Position numbers and translations under genes: made by a program. A stretch of 64,000 nucleotides of DNA, taken from Chitinophaga solisilvae (GTDB lineage Bacteria > Bacteroidota > Bacteroidia > Chitinophagales > Chitinophagaceae). Shown here piece after piece: positions 11,001 through 19,479 of the stretch (position 1 is its first letter; each line of letters opens with the position of its first letter). The stretch is from assembly GCF_009928525.1 (NCBI RefSeq), contig NZ_JAABOK010000001.1:558001-622000 (forward strand), given 5' to 3'. Under the pieces are notes generated by a model. It saw only the letters and a list, made by a program, of their open reading frames with translations, did no database searches and was not told the origin of the DNA.

Positions 11001-11422
11001 TTCAGGCATTTGGCCGGGAGATGCTGCTGCAGTTTTTCAAGGCGGATGATGGCCCGGCATACCTGCTCAAACTAAGTCAGCATCCGAGTGTACTGATGCA
11101 GGTGTTCGCCACCGGCTACCTGGAAAACTATGCCGCCGGTAACCTCGCTTACCTGCAGCAACTCGAACATTATTTCCGCGCTGTGCTCAGCCGCGTCAAC
11201 AAAGCGCGGGTAGCCAAGGAAAGAATCTTCGCCTTCCTGGAAAAGGAAGCGCTGAAATCTGCCGAAGCTGCCGCCTGCATCGGTAATATTATCGCGCACA
11301 TTTCAGCTACGGTTTCCATCGGTGATAAAGCCCGTTGTATAACTATTATGCGCAACATACAACAACAACAGTCTGATGTGGCGTTGCCCGTTACCATTAT
11401 CCCGGCACGCATTAAATCCTGA
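8096..11422 (+). CDS. Retron-associated WGR / HEAT-ARM repeat protein
   Basis: 1108-residue protein. The N-terminus (~1-80) is a WGR-type domain: RNVKLFFREGNSDKTYEIDL, then FRYGKRFGNLKEGTKT and a helix ending KEKRSKGYL. WGR domains occur in PARPs and bind nucleic-acid ends. From ~95 onward the chain is alpha-helical with HEAT/ARM-like repeats (for example KEAVPYLIKLIEKGDAIQRYSALWSLGKLEDAAAAPVL), interrupted by a charged linker near 465-520. No catalytic motif was recognised. It is the first gene of a three-gene unit and ends 5 bp before the SWIM gene. The set of ARM/HEAT protein, WH-SWIM protein and retron RT is the composition I know as the type XIII retron. Its action as effector or sensor is inference. 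Confidence 0.85.
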   Translation: MRFVRNVKLFFREGNSDKTYEIDLCEVGPDQYLVNFRYGKRFGNLKEGTKTTSPVSLSAATTIFDALEKEKRSKGYLGEQEAVQDLAFTPVDVSGVEDVRHRAIIKRLQGAAEGKPAFKTDWKASRVIWKAGELKVKEAVPYLIKLIEKGDAIQRYSALWSLGKLEDAAAAPVLRSYMENGSYPLNVRMLAANGLLLVLPEEEKNAFIQTFFLRLPEIFQETITRNVAQEIYDLIYQRIYQQEQPAYPLLEELYIIAWSNAAVKQAMLTFLTHLPLRPSWFQHIRHIFKQAELRNDQGIVAVLAARFEREAAMFNNPGVRLDYDDNEYIPSVYIPELQEAFKAQKELKRPTSKLAWSNKTKGHFNRRVLRNLRNFGVRGDNEYVRLATALLLQYEEERDATKEYQVRNYKYVNNRYTTVYTQFPANSRAVFLTYILRGAAANIRLTAARNEWYFADELDSNGHVKPATTLKANPDAQTNTDKNNLIKKLFGWFSGGQDKNTVVSGVPKEYSPEPATVKSEVPFLELWQQMPQAFIQLLVSGRMEMVHIFAMEQLKAHPEYAALKEKMDEKVIYNLLQNPFSIPAFFGLELAREKYNPAAISFFLLYALTVSPLEPARIQGLEWVSQHLATCFGDADFLVRMIYSPYKDVRAFVRQQLKPEHLSPDYARVVVGKAFAGLLAAKDASDEVNENLNDGNLILEEHFAAILKDTGIAVVEDLLQSVVPANHAFAARLLLLKDSGFNFAEVSDTLIQRLATNGYAPVRTAGIGILQAMPAEELLKRPELLLSLILATHTDVRNHMRPLIATLVQQNSQLAIYLVNELVPRLMRKETAEGIHDDIGTILSNELVNFLQDVDTATALRLLYSNYRAAQKFGVVVLEKYIPAEALTLKQVIAAGSHELLEVREWCWNFYNRNAARIRYERDAAIGILDAKWDDSRHFAKTFFRTQFTENDWTPETLIAIADSVRPDIQAFGREMLLQFFKADDGPAYLLKLSQHPSVLMQVFATGYLENYAAGNLAYLQQLEHYFRAVLSRVNKARVAKERIFAFLEKEALKSAEAAACIGNIIAHISATVSIGDKARCITIMRNIQQQQSDVALPVTIIPARIKS

Positions 11423-11427
11423 TTTTT

Positions 11428-13071
11428 ATGTTATTCAATTATAGGTATAGTGGTAACTCACAGGTATACAGCAACGCTACCAGCGCCGGTATATCCTTCG
11501 CACCGGATACCCATCGCGATCCTACTTTCTTTGTAGGCAAGCTCCATAAGAAAATCGCCTTCCGCGAAGCCATCTCCGCCCTGCATGATGTGGTAGTGTC
11601 CGACCTGCGTTTCAAACCCAAGGACAAAACGGAGTACAAAGAGTGGGCGGCCCGCCAGGAATCCCTGTGGCTGGCAGAATACATGAACGGCTACGATGCT
11701 GCCGCTGCCAGCCAGCGCATGGATCAGCTGCGTACGGAACTGGATAAGATCAATGCCGAGAAAGATAAGGTGATGGCGCCTTTCTACAAGGCCAGGAAAC
11801 AATATTTCGATTACCTCTATCAGAAGGACAGAGACGCCTGGTTTGTACTGGACCCGGTAATCACCGTACATCCGGATGAAATGTTCTTCGAATGTTTCAG
11901 TCAGGATGAATCTACCTACGGTAAGCTGAGCGCAAGCTATAACGTGTTTAAAGAGGTGAACGAATTTGAATGCGGTACTACCAATATTGATTATTCTGCT
12001 GCGCTGTACAACGAATTTCAGAAGATAAGAGATTATAAGGAGACGGATTTTAAAGTAGATCCGGGCGGATTTCAGGTGCAGACTTCCCAGGAAGAACTGT
12101 ACCATGAAGTAAAGATAGACCTGCCCGACAGCTGGGTGCGCGGATTCCTGCAGGTAAGCTCTGCTATGACGCTGCCCGCCGCCACTTTCGATCTGCATCC
12201 GATGGATGTATATAATTTCTGCCTGTGGCTGAGAAGATTCAAAGAGAAGAACGGACCGCGGTCAATCCGGTTCATCCTCGAGCCAGGTAAGCCTGTGCGC
12301 GCTGTCTTTGAACCATGGAATCACGAAATCGTATGTGCGAGATCGTTATATACCGGACCACAAAGCCGGGAGATCAGGATATGGGGGAGAAGGAGACTGT
12401 TGATCCTGGAAAGACTGATTCCTATCGCCAGGAAATTCACCGTGCATTTAACAGGTAACGGTCTACCATCCTTTTATGTAGCAGATCTGGGAGATATGCA
12501 GTTTACACTGGGGCTTTCCGGCTGGACGGCCAATGACTGGTCGCGCGCCGGACAGTTCGATCTCATGGCGCCCCGTGCTATGGTAGATGACAGCGCCAAA
12601 CTGAAAGTATTCGCAGACCTGAAGACACGCTGGCTGGCAAAACCGGAAACAATTGCTGCCGCTACCGGTCTGGATAAGGCCACCGTACTCGGCGCACTTG
12701 GTATCTACACCCAGGCGGGCAAGGTCATATTTGACCTGCACACCGGCATGTACCGGCTGCGTGAACTGAGCCGCGAACCACTGCCGCTGGAAGACCTGCG
12801 CTACGCCAACCCGATGGAAGCCGCCGCCAGCAAACTGGTGGAACGCAATCTGGTTACCGTTACTTCAGAACAGGAAATAACAGGAGTGGGTTTACAGCTG
12901 AAAGGTAACGTAAAAGGTGCACAGCGTGTATACCATCCCGTTATAGTGATCAACAGTGATGAAAGACTCAGTGAAGCGCATTGTGATTGCAGCCATTACA
13001 GTACTAATAAATTATACAAAGGGCCATGCGAACACATGCTGGCACTGCGTATGACGCATGCGGCAAAATAA
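11428..13071 (+). CDS. Retron-associated winged-helix / SWIM zinc-finger protein
   Basis: 547-residue protein. The C-terminus has a SWIM zinc finger with ligands C519-x-C521 and C534-x-H536, inside AHCDCSHYS...GPCEHMLAL. Before it, residues ~395-460 (LADLKTRWLAKPETIAAATGLD...GKVIFDLHTGMYRLRE) look like a winged helix. The first 390 residues have no recognised fold; residues ~95-130 are strongly charged and helical. SWIM fingers bind DNA or proteins. The 5-bp gap from the WGR/HEAT gene suggests coupled translation. The retron ncRNA starts 69 bp after the stop codon. The same protein pair accompanies type XIII retron RTs; the direct activity is unknown. Confidence 0.85.
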   Translation: MLFNYRYSGNSQVYSNATSAGISFAPDTHRDPTFFVGKLHKKIAFREAISALHDVVVSDLRFKPKDKTEYKEWAARQESLWLAEYMNGYDAAAASQRMDQLRTELDKINAEKDKVMAPFYKARKQYFDYLYQKDRDAWFVLDPVITVHPDEMFFECFSQDESTYGKLSASYNVFKEVNEFECGTTNIDYSAALYNEFQKIRDYKETDFKVDPGGFQVQTSQEELYHEVKIDLPDSWVRGFLQVSSAMTLPAATFDLHPMDVYNFCLWLRRFKEKNGPRSIRFILEPGKPVRAVFEPWNHEIVCARSLYTGPQSREIRIWGRRRLLILERLIPIARKFTVHLTGNGLPSFYVADLGDMQFTLGLSGWTANDWSRAGQFDLMAPRAMVDDSAKLKVFADLKTRWLAKPETIAAATGLDKATVLGALGIYTQAGKVIFDLHTGMYRLRELSREPLPLEDLRYANPMEAAASKLVERNLVTVTSEQEITGVGLQLKGNVKGAQRVYHPVIVINSDERLSEAHCDCSHYSTNKLYKGPCEHMLALRMTHAAK

Positions 13072-13140
13072 TTCTTACGGATAAGTTTTATTATTCAGAA
13101 TTATTTTCTAACTTGCTTGCTCGTTAATGATTAAGATCTT

Positions 13141-13372
13141 TGTAAAGAGGAATTGATTGCACTTGCGCCCGTAAAAGGGACGAATGATGTTTCGTCATTC
13201 AGGTATTTTGACTATACATGCTTCACTAAATGCAATCTTTACTTTGGGAGGGGTGTACCTAGTGCGAATTTTCGGTACGACCCCCGAGGGGTGAAATTCA
13301 CACTAGGTACACCCCTCCCTGGAGTTGATTGATTTAGTCAAAGGTTTGCACGAAGGCCTTTTCCTCTTTACA
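13141..13372 (+). ncRNA. Retron msr-msd non-coding RNA
   Basis: Predicted from structure. The a1 repeat TGTAAAGAGGAA (13141-13152) is perfectly complementary to a2 TTCCTCTTTACA (13361-13372). The msr side has a small CCC/GGG hairpin (13168-13179) and an 8-bp hairpin with a TTT loop (13182-13200). The msd side has one long hairpin: a 19-bp perfect stem (13246-13264 with 13301-13319), a further 7-bp stem (13266-13272 with 13293-13299), and a C4/G4 stem at the tip (13281-13291). The RT starts 134 bp later. The branching guanosine and exact transcript ends cannot be fixed from sequence. It fills most of the 434-bp gap between the SWIM and RT genes. Confidence 0.85.
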
Positions 13373-13505
13373 GAAATTTTATCGCTTCCGGTCAGGCATG
13401 GCTACCACAGCCGATTCAAAGCCGGACCACAACGAGATTCCCGCTTTCGGCTGCTACGGCCACTTTTAAAGTTTCACCATTTATCAAAAAGTAAACGCCA
13501 ACATT

Positions 13506-15068
13506 ATGGCCGAAGGCTTAACCCGTCAACAGCTGTACGACAGAATACGTGCATCCTCCAAAGAGGAATACATCCTGGAAGAAATGACACGCCTGGGTTT
13601 CTGGGCAAGGAACACGACGCAGCCATCTCCATCGGAAACGCTTATACGAAAAGAAGGAGAACTGCGGAGGGAACTCAACGAGCTGCTGGCGGAAAAACAA
13701 AAGTACCGCAACAGGGAACGTATGCTGGCAGACATGCGCAAGGAGCGTATGCAGAAAGCCAAAGACAAACGCGCCGAAACCAAAAAGCGTAACGAAGAAA
13801 AACGCAGGGAAAAAGCGGCTGCCTGGGTGGTACAGAAAAATCTTAACATCGTTTACCTGGGTGAGGAAGTCTCTGCCGGACTGAATAAAAACGTATCTGA
13901 TGAAGCACAGCTGAAAAAATTCAGTCTCCCTGTTTTCAACGATGCCGTTGCACTCGCCAATGCCATGGGTATCACCATCGGTAAACTGCGCTTCCTGGCC
14001 TTTAACAGAAAAGTAGCCACCGGCACACATTATCAGCGCTTCGCTATTCCTAAAAAATCCGGCGGCACCCGTGTGATCTCCGCGCCGATGCCACAATTGA
14101 AAGCTGCGCAGCACTGGATACTTGAACATATTCTTTATAAAATAGAAAATGGTAAAGCCGCTCATGGCTTCGTTCCGGGAAAATCCATCGTTACAAATGC
14201 CGCGCCGCACGTAGGACAGGACCTGGTCATTAATATGGACCTCCGGGATTTTTTCCCGTCCATCCCCTACAAACGGGTAAAGGGCCTGTTCTGCAAACTG
14301 GGTTATAGCGAACAGGTAGCTACCATCCTGGCACTGATATGCACAGAGCCGGAAGTAGACGAGGTTATGCTTGATAACCGGAAATACTACGTCGCTAAAA
14401 CTGACCGGCACCTGCCACAGGGCGCCCCCACCAGCCCAGCCATCACCAACCTCATCTGCTTCAAACTGGACAGACGCTTCGAGGGCCTGGCCGCTAAATA
14501 CGGTTACGCCTATACGCGGTATGCTGATGACATGACCTTCTCCGTTAAAGGCGATGCTGCCGATAAAGCCGGACAGGTAATATGGGCAGTAAAACAGGTA
14601 GTGAAGGAAGAAGGATTTACCCTGCATCCCGATAAGCTGAAAGTAATGCGCAAAGGCGACAAGCGGGAAGTAACCGGTATTGTGGTAAATGAAAAACTGA
14701 GCATCGACAGAGATACCCTGCATAAATTCCGGGCATTGCTCCACCAGATCTCCAAAACCGGCCTCGCCGGCAAACATTGGGGCAAAGGCAATATCATCAG
14801 CAGCATGGAAGGATTTGCCAACTACGTATACATGGTAAAGCCTGAACAGGGCGCTAAACTGAAGGCTACCCTCGCTACCTTACTGCAAAGGGAAGATATC
14901 AAAGCGGAAGCGCGCAGCATCTGGACCGGCGAAGCCACCGCAGTTGCAGCTGCACCCGCTGATACCATTGCAGACACTACAGCATCTGTAACACCAGTAG
15001 CACCAGTAACACCTAAGCCTGAAGGCAAAGCCACAGGTGCAGAAAAGCCCTGGTGGGACATTTTATAA
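13506..15068 (+). CDS. Retron reverse transcriptase
   Basis: 520 residues. The N-terminal extension (~1-130) includes a highly charged coiled coil (~45-105). The RT domain spans ~150-440: first catalytic Asp in NMDLRDFFPSI (D245), PQGAPTSPAITN at 304-315, and YADD at 339-342. Two retron hallmarks are present: NAxxH as NAAPH (231-235) and VTG (389-391). A low-complexity Ala/Thr/Pro tail follows (~475-515). It reverse-transcribes part of the upstream ncRNA into msDNA. At 520 residues it is longer than the roughly 300-400 typical of retron RTs, because of the N-terminal coiled coil and the tail. Its stop codon lies 2 bp before repeat cluster C. Confidence 0.93.
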   Translation: MAEGLTRQQLYDRIRASSKEEYILEEMTRLGFWARNTTQPSPSETLIRKEGELRRELNELLAEKQKYRNRERMLADMRKERMQKAKDKRAETKKRNEEKRREKAAAWVVQKNLNIVYLGEEVSAGLNKNVSDEAQLKKFSLPVFNDAVALANAMGITIGKLRFLAFNRKVATGTHYQRFAIPKKSGGTRVISAPMPQLKAAQHWILEHILYKIENGKAAHGFVPGKSIVTNAAPHVGQDLVINMDLRDFFPSIPYKRVKGLFCKLGYSEQVATILALICTEPEVDEVMLDNRKYYVAKTDRHLPQGAPTSPAITNLICFKLDRRFEGLAAKYGYAYTRYADDMTFSVKGDAADKAGQVIWAVKQVVKEEGFTLHPDKLKVMRKGDKREVTGIVVNEKLSIDRDTLHKFRALLHQISKTGLAGKHWGKGNIISSMEGFANYVYMVKPEQGAKLKATLATLLQREDIKAEARSIWTGEATAVAAAPADTIADTTASVTPVAPVTPKPEGKATGAEKPWWDIL

Positions 15069-15070
15069 GT

Positions 15071-15353
15071 AATTGCGAATTACGAATTGCGAATTACGAA
15101 TGTAGCCCGAAGATAAAAGCGAAGACCGAAGCGATATACTTTTAAGTATTTGCTTCGGTCTTCGCTTTTATCTTCGGGCTACATTCGTAATTCGTAATTC
15201 GTAATTCGCAATTTGTATATCGCTCCGGTCTTCGCTTTTATCTTCGGGCTACATTCGTAATTCGCAATTCGTAATTCGCAATTCGTATATCGCTCCGGTC
15301 TTCGCTTTTATCTTCGAACTACATTCGTAATTCGCAATTCGTAATTCGCAATT
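15071..15353. repeat. Composite palindromic element C with 70-bp tandem half-copies
   Basis: A full palindrome (arms 15071-15132 and 15152-15213, 62 bp each, with differences only in the 7-mers) is followed by two further right halves in tandem, 15214-15283 and 15284-15353, each exactly 70 bp. The two copies differ mainly in GGGC versus GAAC in the core. It fills the gap between the convergent RT and TonB-receptor genes. Its core is the same as in elements A and D. Confidence 0.95.
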
Positions 15354-15362
15354 AACCGCAGG

Positions 15363-18236
15363 TTACAAATTGTAACCCAGTGAAACATACCATTGTGCTC
15401 CTACAGTCGGGTTACCCCATGACTGAATGTAGCCTTTGTTCAGGATGTTTACACCGCCGAGTTTTACGGTTGTTTTAATTTTCGGGAACAGCTTGCTCAC
15501 CATGGCGTCCAGTGTACCATAGGCAGGAATTTCGCTGAGGCCGGCGGTATTGATGTTAGGTCCTACGAAGGAAGACTGCCATACAAAGGCATCCTGCCAT
15601 TTCCATATAACGTTAACGGCTATATTGGATTTGGCGATGTTGCGGTTACCGACATTCAGGCTGTAACGTACTTTAGGCGTATTGTACATGGCAATGAAGG
15701 TACCGAGGTCCTTGGCATTGCTCAGTTCATTATAGGAAATATTACCGCCGGCAGTGAAGTTGAGCGGCAGGCTGTAATCCAGACCGATAGCCCATCCCCA
15801 TGATTTAACGGTTTCTTCGGCGCTCACAGGTAAGGAGAACACCTGGTTGGTAGCGCCAACTGGTTTCAGCAATATCTGTATACCGTTCATATTTTTGAAA
15901 TCGTTTTTATAGATGTAGGCATCTATCAGCAATCTTTTAGCGATGAGCGCCTTATAACCGATTTCATACGCTTCAATTCTTTCAGGTTTAAATTCCCGGA
16001 AAGTGTATTGTTTAGGTGCGCCGGCCTGTACAGACTGCAGGGTGAATACGCGGCCGGTGTCAAGTCCGTAGCGGGTACGCAGGAAAGGCAAACCGCCGAT
16101 CAGGTGTGCCTGCGGCGTTACGAGATCGATGTACTGATCCTGGTTGTGAGGAATACGGAAACCTGTCTGGAAGGAGGCACGGATGTTATGTGTTTCCAGG
16201 AAGGTGTATACTGCTGACAGGCGCGGACTGAACTGGCCTTTGAAGTTCATGTTCTTGTCATAGCGCAGGGACCCTGTCAGTTTCAGGTGATCCTGGGCCA
16301 GCTTTTTCATGATCTGCACATAACCGCCGTATTCGTTGATGCGGAATTCTTTTCCGTTATCATCCACTGCAAAGAGGGTTTTTTCTGAGTTGAGTGCATA
16401 CCTGCGGTAGTTACCACCTACGAGGATTTCTGCGAAGTTAATCAGGTTATGGAAGTTGTACATGAATTCCAGCTGATACAGATTGGTTTTATCCGTGAAC
16501 TTCGCACCAACGCCGGTGGCGTCGCCAGGGATAGGTTTGCCTTTTACTTTATCTGCAGCGTCATTGAACTGTTGTGTACCGGGGATCAGGCGGCCGTTAT
16601 CCGCTACTGCTCTGGCGCTACCGAAATAGGTAGGATAGTTGGAAGCAATGAGCCGGGTACCGGAGGCAATAGCATCATTAGGTGTGGAGCCTGTCTGCAG
16701 TGCCCTGCCTACTTCACGGGCAAATACCGGTAATGCGTCGGCCACATATTTCCCGAAGTATTGTCCGTACCATACCTGGCTGCTTTTCCAGGCTTCGTTG
16801 ATACCGGAAGCGAGGGTACCGCCGGCATAGCTGTCGCCGGAACGTTCCTGTGTGGTATAGGCTCTTACATAGAAATCAGGGCTTCTTAGCTCAATTTTAT
16901 ACTGACCCATGTTGAAGTCTTTCAGCGAGTACCTGTCAGCGCCGGTATACACGGTAGTACCGGAGCCGTAGCTGCCCTGGATGAGGGCTTCCAGGTTTTC
17001 CCTGATCTTGTAATGGATAGCGCCGTTAAACTTCAGGTTTTTGGTTTTGTAGTCCACTACATCGGCTTCATTATAACCGGTGCGGGTTACATTAAGTCTG
17101 GGAACAAGGCCGTTAAAGAGTTGTGTGGGACTCACTGCACCGCCCATCTGCTGGGAGATGCCTGCCAGTTGCCGGTAAAGCTCTGACTGCTGATTGGCGA
17201 ACTGTTGTCCCAGCGCGCTGTACATATTTACCGTGTTTTCATCGCCATAGATGTTCACACCATTATATCCTTCGTTGTTTTCGCGGGTGCCATCTGCCAG
17301 GGTGTGGCCATTGGCGAGGCTCTGGTCGCGTTTATCATATGCCTGCCAATCGTCAGCCCTGATATAGCCGAGGTTTACCTTGAATGCCCATTTGTTGTTG
17401 AAGGCGTGAGCAAAGCGTACGGATACATCATAGAAGCCGGTGGTGGCGGAGGTACGGCCTTTGTCATTCAGGAAGCCGGTTTTTACCAATGCGCTTAAAC
17501 CCTGGTATTGGAAAGGGTTTTTGCTGTTCATCAGTACGATACCGTTGAGGGCATTAGGTCCGTACAGGGCGGAAGCTGCGCCGGGAATGAGTTCCACATT
17601 CTCCAGGTCCAGTTCCGGTATGCCCACCATGTTGCCCACGGAGAAGTTAAGGCCAGGGGCCTGGTTGTCCATACCATCGTTCAGTTGCAGCACACGGGTG
17701 TTACCGTTGCTATTGAATCCGCGTGTGTTCACAGATTTAAACGTGAGGCTCTGTGTGCTCATCTCCACGCCTTTCAGGTTGGCGAGGGCGTCGTAGAAAG
17801 ACGGCGCCGGAGATGCTTTAAGTGCGCGTGCATCCAGCTTTTCGATCGATACCGGTGATTCCAGGATGCTTTCCTGTACACGGCTGGCAGCTACCACTAC
17901 TTCCTGTCCGAGGATTTCAGTGGAGCTGAGCTGAACGGTAACGGCATCTGACGGGCTGCTGATTTTTCTCTCTTCCGACCTGAATCCAACGTAGGAAAAA
18001 ACAAGGGTCAGCGGAAACGAATGGGTGGTCTTCAGTTGAAAAGTACCGCCGCCTCCGGTAATAGTACCGCTCGCAGCGCCTTTTACAGCAACGGTTACAC
18101 CCTGTAAACCATTGCCGGTGGTTTTGTCTGTTACAGTACCAGTGATAGTTGTCGGCGTTTGTGCTGTGATTACCGGGGTAAGGGATAATATTAGCAACAG
18201 AGAGCCCAAACATACTTTTAATAGAATGCTTTTCAT
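15363..18236 (-). CDS. TonB-dependent receptor with carboxypeptidase-D-like N-terminus
   Basis: Outer-membrane receptor of about 957 residues. A signal peptide (MKSILLKVCLGSLLLILSLT) is followed by a carboxypeptidase-D regulatory-like beta-sandwich (~28-110: ITGTVTDKTTGNGLQGVTVAV...YVGFRSEERKI), a plug domain (~125-240, NTRGFNSNGNTRVLQLNDG and GAASALYGPNALNGIVLM), and a beta-barrel ending in aromatic residue-rich VSLGYNL. No SusD partner is adjacent, so this is not a polysaccharide-utilisation SusC/D pair; the substrate is unknown. I start at the ATG at 18236, where the signal peptide begins, not at the upstream alternative at 18302. It lies downstream of metX but a terminator separates them. 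Confidence 0.9.
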   Translation of the reverse strand: MKSILLKVCLGSLLLILSLTPVITAQTPTTITGTVTDKTTGNGLQGVTVAVKGAASGTITGGGGTFQLKTTHSFPLTLVFSYVGFRSEERKISSPSDAVTVQLSSTEILGQEVVVAASRVQESILESPVSIEKLDARALKASPAPSFYDALANLKGVEMSTQSLTFKSVNTRGFNSNGNTRVLQLNDGMDNQAPGLNFSVGNMVGIPELDLENVELIPGAASALYGPNALNGIVLMNSKNPFQYQGLSALVKTGFLNDKGRTSATTGFYDVSVRFAHAFNNKWAFKVNLGYIRADDWQAYDKRDQSLANGHTLADGTRENNEGYNGVNIYGDENTVNMYSALGQQFANQQSELYRQLAGISQQMGGAVSPTQLFNGLVPRLNVTRTGYNEADVVDYKTKNLKFNGAIHYKIRENLEALIQGSYGSGTTVYTGADRYSLKDFNMGQYKIELRSPDFYVRAYTTQERSGDSYAGGTLASGINEAWKSSQVWYGQYFGKYVADALPVFAREVGRALQTGSTPNDAIASGTRLIASNYPTYFGSARAVADNGRLIPGTQQFNDAADKVKGKPIPGDATGVGAKFTDKTNLYQLEFMYNFHNLINFAEILVGGNYRRYALNSEKTLFAVDDNGKEFRINEYGGYVQIMKKLAQDHLKLTGSLRYDKNMNFKGQFSPRLSAVYTFLETHNIRASFQTGFRIPHNQDQYIDLVTPQAHLIGGLPFLRTRYGLDTGRVFTLQSVQAGAPKQYTFREFKPERIEAYEIGYKALIAKRLLIDAYIYKNDFKNMNGIQILLKPVGATNQVFSLPVSAEETVKSWGWAIGLDYSLPLNFTAGGNISYNELSNAKDLGTFIAMYNTPKVRYSLNVGNRNIAKSNIAVNVIWKWQDAFVWQSSFVGPNINTAGLSEIPAYGTLDAMVSKLFPKIKTTVKLGGVNILNKGYIQSWGNPTVGAQWYVSLGYNL

Positions 18237-18354
18237 ACGTAGTGGATGTTTAAGAAATTTAGACTCGGTTATATCTAAATATAAGGAAAAAACAAATACC
18301 AACTACGATAGGCATATGATTTTCAGGAAGTACGGAATAAGCGGGGATCAATAT

Positions 18355-18386
18355 AAAACCCCGGCTGGTATGTATTCCGGCCGGGG
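18355..18386 (-). terminator. Rho-independent terminator after metX
   Basis: A 10-bp GC-rich stem (18359-18368 with 18377-18386, one G-T pair) and an 8-nt loop are followed on the minus strand by TTTTATATT. It lies 33 bp after the metX stop codon and should isolate metX from the TonB receptor. Confidence 0.8.
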
Positions 18387-18418
18387 CGATTATTATTTTA
18401 TCCTGATGGATGCGGGAT

Positions 18419-19435
18419 TTATTTTTCCCAGTCAGACAGGATTTTTCCGATTTTTTCAAATTCGATGAGGAAACCGTCGTGCCCGTAAGACGAATCTATT
18501 TCGTGATAGGTAGCCTGTGGCAGGTGCCGGGCGAGGAACTGCTGTTCTTCCGGCGGACATAATATATCGCTGGTAATGCCTACCAGCAGTACAGGCTGAC
18601 TGATATGGGAGAGGGAAGTGGTAATATCTTCGTGCCTTCCCCTGGCAATATTGTGGCTGTCCATAGCTTTGCTCAGCAGCCAGTACGATTGCGCATGGAA
18701 GCGTTTCACCAGCTTGTCGCCCTGGTAGCAGATATAGGACGAGGCCCTGAAATCATCCGTCTTTTCCTTATCCGGGTCCGACTGCGTTCTTACAAACGTC
18801 TGATAGTTGCGGTAGGTAAGCATACCTATAGCCCTGGCGGCTTTAAGCCCTTTCTGCCCCGCATCCGGGTGTGCGTCCTGCCAGGTGTTATCCGCCTCGA
18901 TCGCCAGCCGCTGCGCCGTATGAATAGCAATGCCCCAGGCGCTTTCAGCTGCCCCGGTACATAAAAGGAATAACCGGTCAATCACCTCCGGCTCTGTCAG
19001 CGCCCATTCCAGCACCTGATAGCCGCCCATGGAACCACCGATCAGCAGATGAATACGCGGGATCTGCAAGTGAGCGCGCAGCAATATATGCGCCTGCACC
19101 ATATCCCGTATAGTCACTGCAGGAAAGGAACGGAACCAGGGAGTGCCCGTTTCCGGGTTAACGGTATGCGGCCCGGAACTGCCATAGCAGGACCCTATAA
19201 TATTGGCGCAGACAATAAAGTGCTTCGCCGGATCTATGGCCCGCCCGGGGCCTATCAGACCAGCCCACCAGTCCGCAGCGTCGCTGTTGGCCGTTAACGC
19301 ATGACAAACCCATACTACATTACTGCCATCCGCATTCATCGTACCATACGTATGATACGCTATATGTAACTCAGGCAGTACCTGGCCGGACTCTAGCCGG
19401 AATGATGTTTTACTGTGAAAAACCCTGATAGACAA
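18419..19435 (-). CDS. metX: Homoserine O-acyltransferase (MetX type)
   Basis: Alpha/beta-hydrolase enzyme that acylates homoserine in the first step of methionine synthesis. The nucleophile Ser135 is in GGSMGG and the catalytic His319 in SYGHDGF. Other family marks are VCHALTANSDAADWW and NIIGSCYGSSGP. Acetyl versus succinyl donor cannot be settled by eye. The start codon is a TTG (19433-19435); no ATG lies nearer than residue 33, and the sequence from the TTG aligns with the family N-terminus. A TAGTTTTG -7-like element sits about 20 bp upstream, so the leader must be very short. It is divergent from the osmC-metZ pair, across palindrome D. Confidence 0.9.
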   Translation of the reverse strand: MSIRVFHSKTSFRLESGQVLPELHIAYHTYGTMNADGSNVVWVCHALTANSDAADWWAGLIGPGRAIDPAKHFIVCANIIGSCYGSSGPHTVNPETGTPWFRSFPAVTIRDMVQAHILLRAHLQIPRIHLLIGGSMGGYQVLEWALTEPEVIDRLFLLCTGAAESAWGIAIHTAQRLAIEADNTWQDAHPDAGQKGLKAARAIGMLTYRNYQTFVRTQSDPDKEKTDDFRASSYICYQGDKLVKRFHAQSYWLLSKAMDSHNIARGRHEDITTSLSHISQPVLLVGITSDILCPPEEQQFLARHLPQATYHEIDSSYGHDGFLIEFEKIGKILSDWEK

Positions 19436-19479
19436 GCCTCCGAAATTTTTGCAAAACTACAATAAGTCAGGTAATTTTT

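Noticed and set aside
13325..13792. 155-residue + strand ORF overlapping the retron RNA and RT start
   Set aside because: It runs through the a2 repeat and into the RT gene in another frame; composition is Arg/His/Gly-rich without domain features.
15363..18236. SusC-type polysaccharide-utilisation receptor
   Set aside because: No SusD-like gene is adjacent and no glycoside hydrolase is in its neighbourhood; only a general TonB-dependent receptor is supported.
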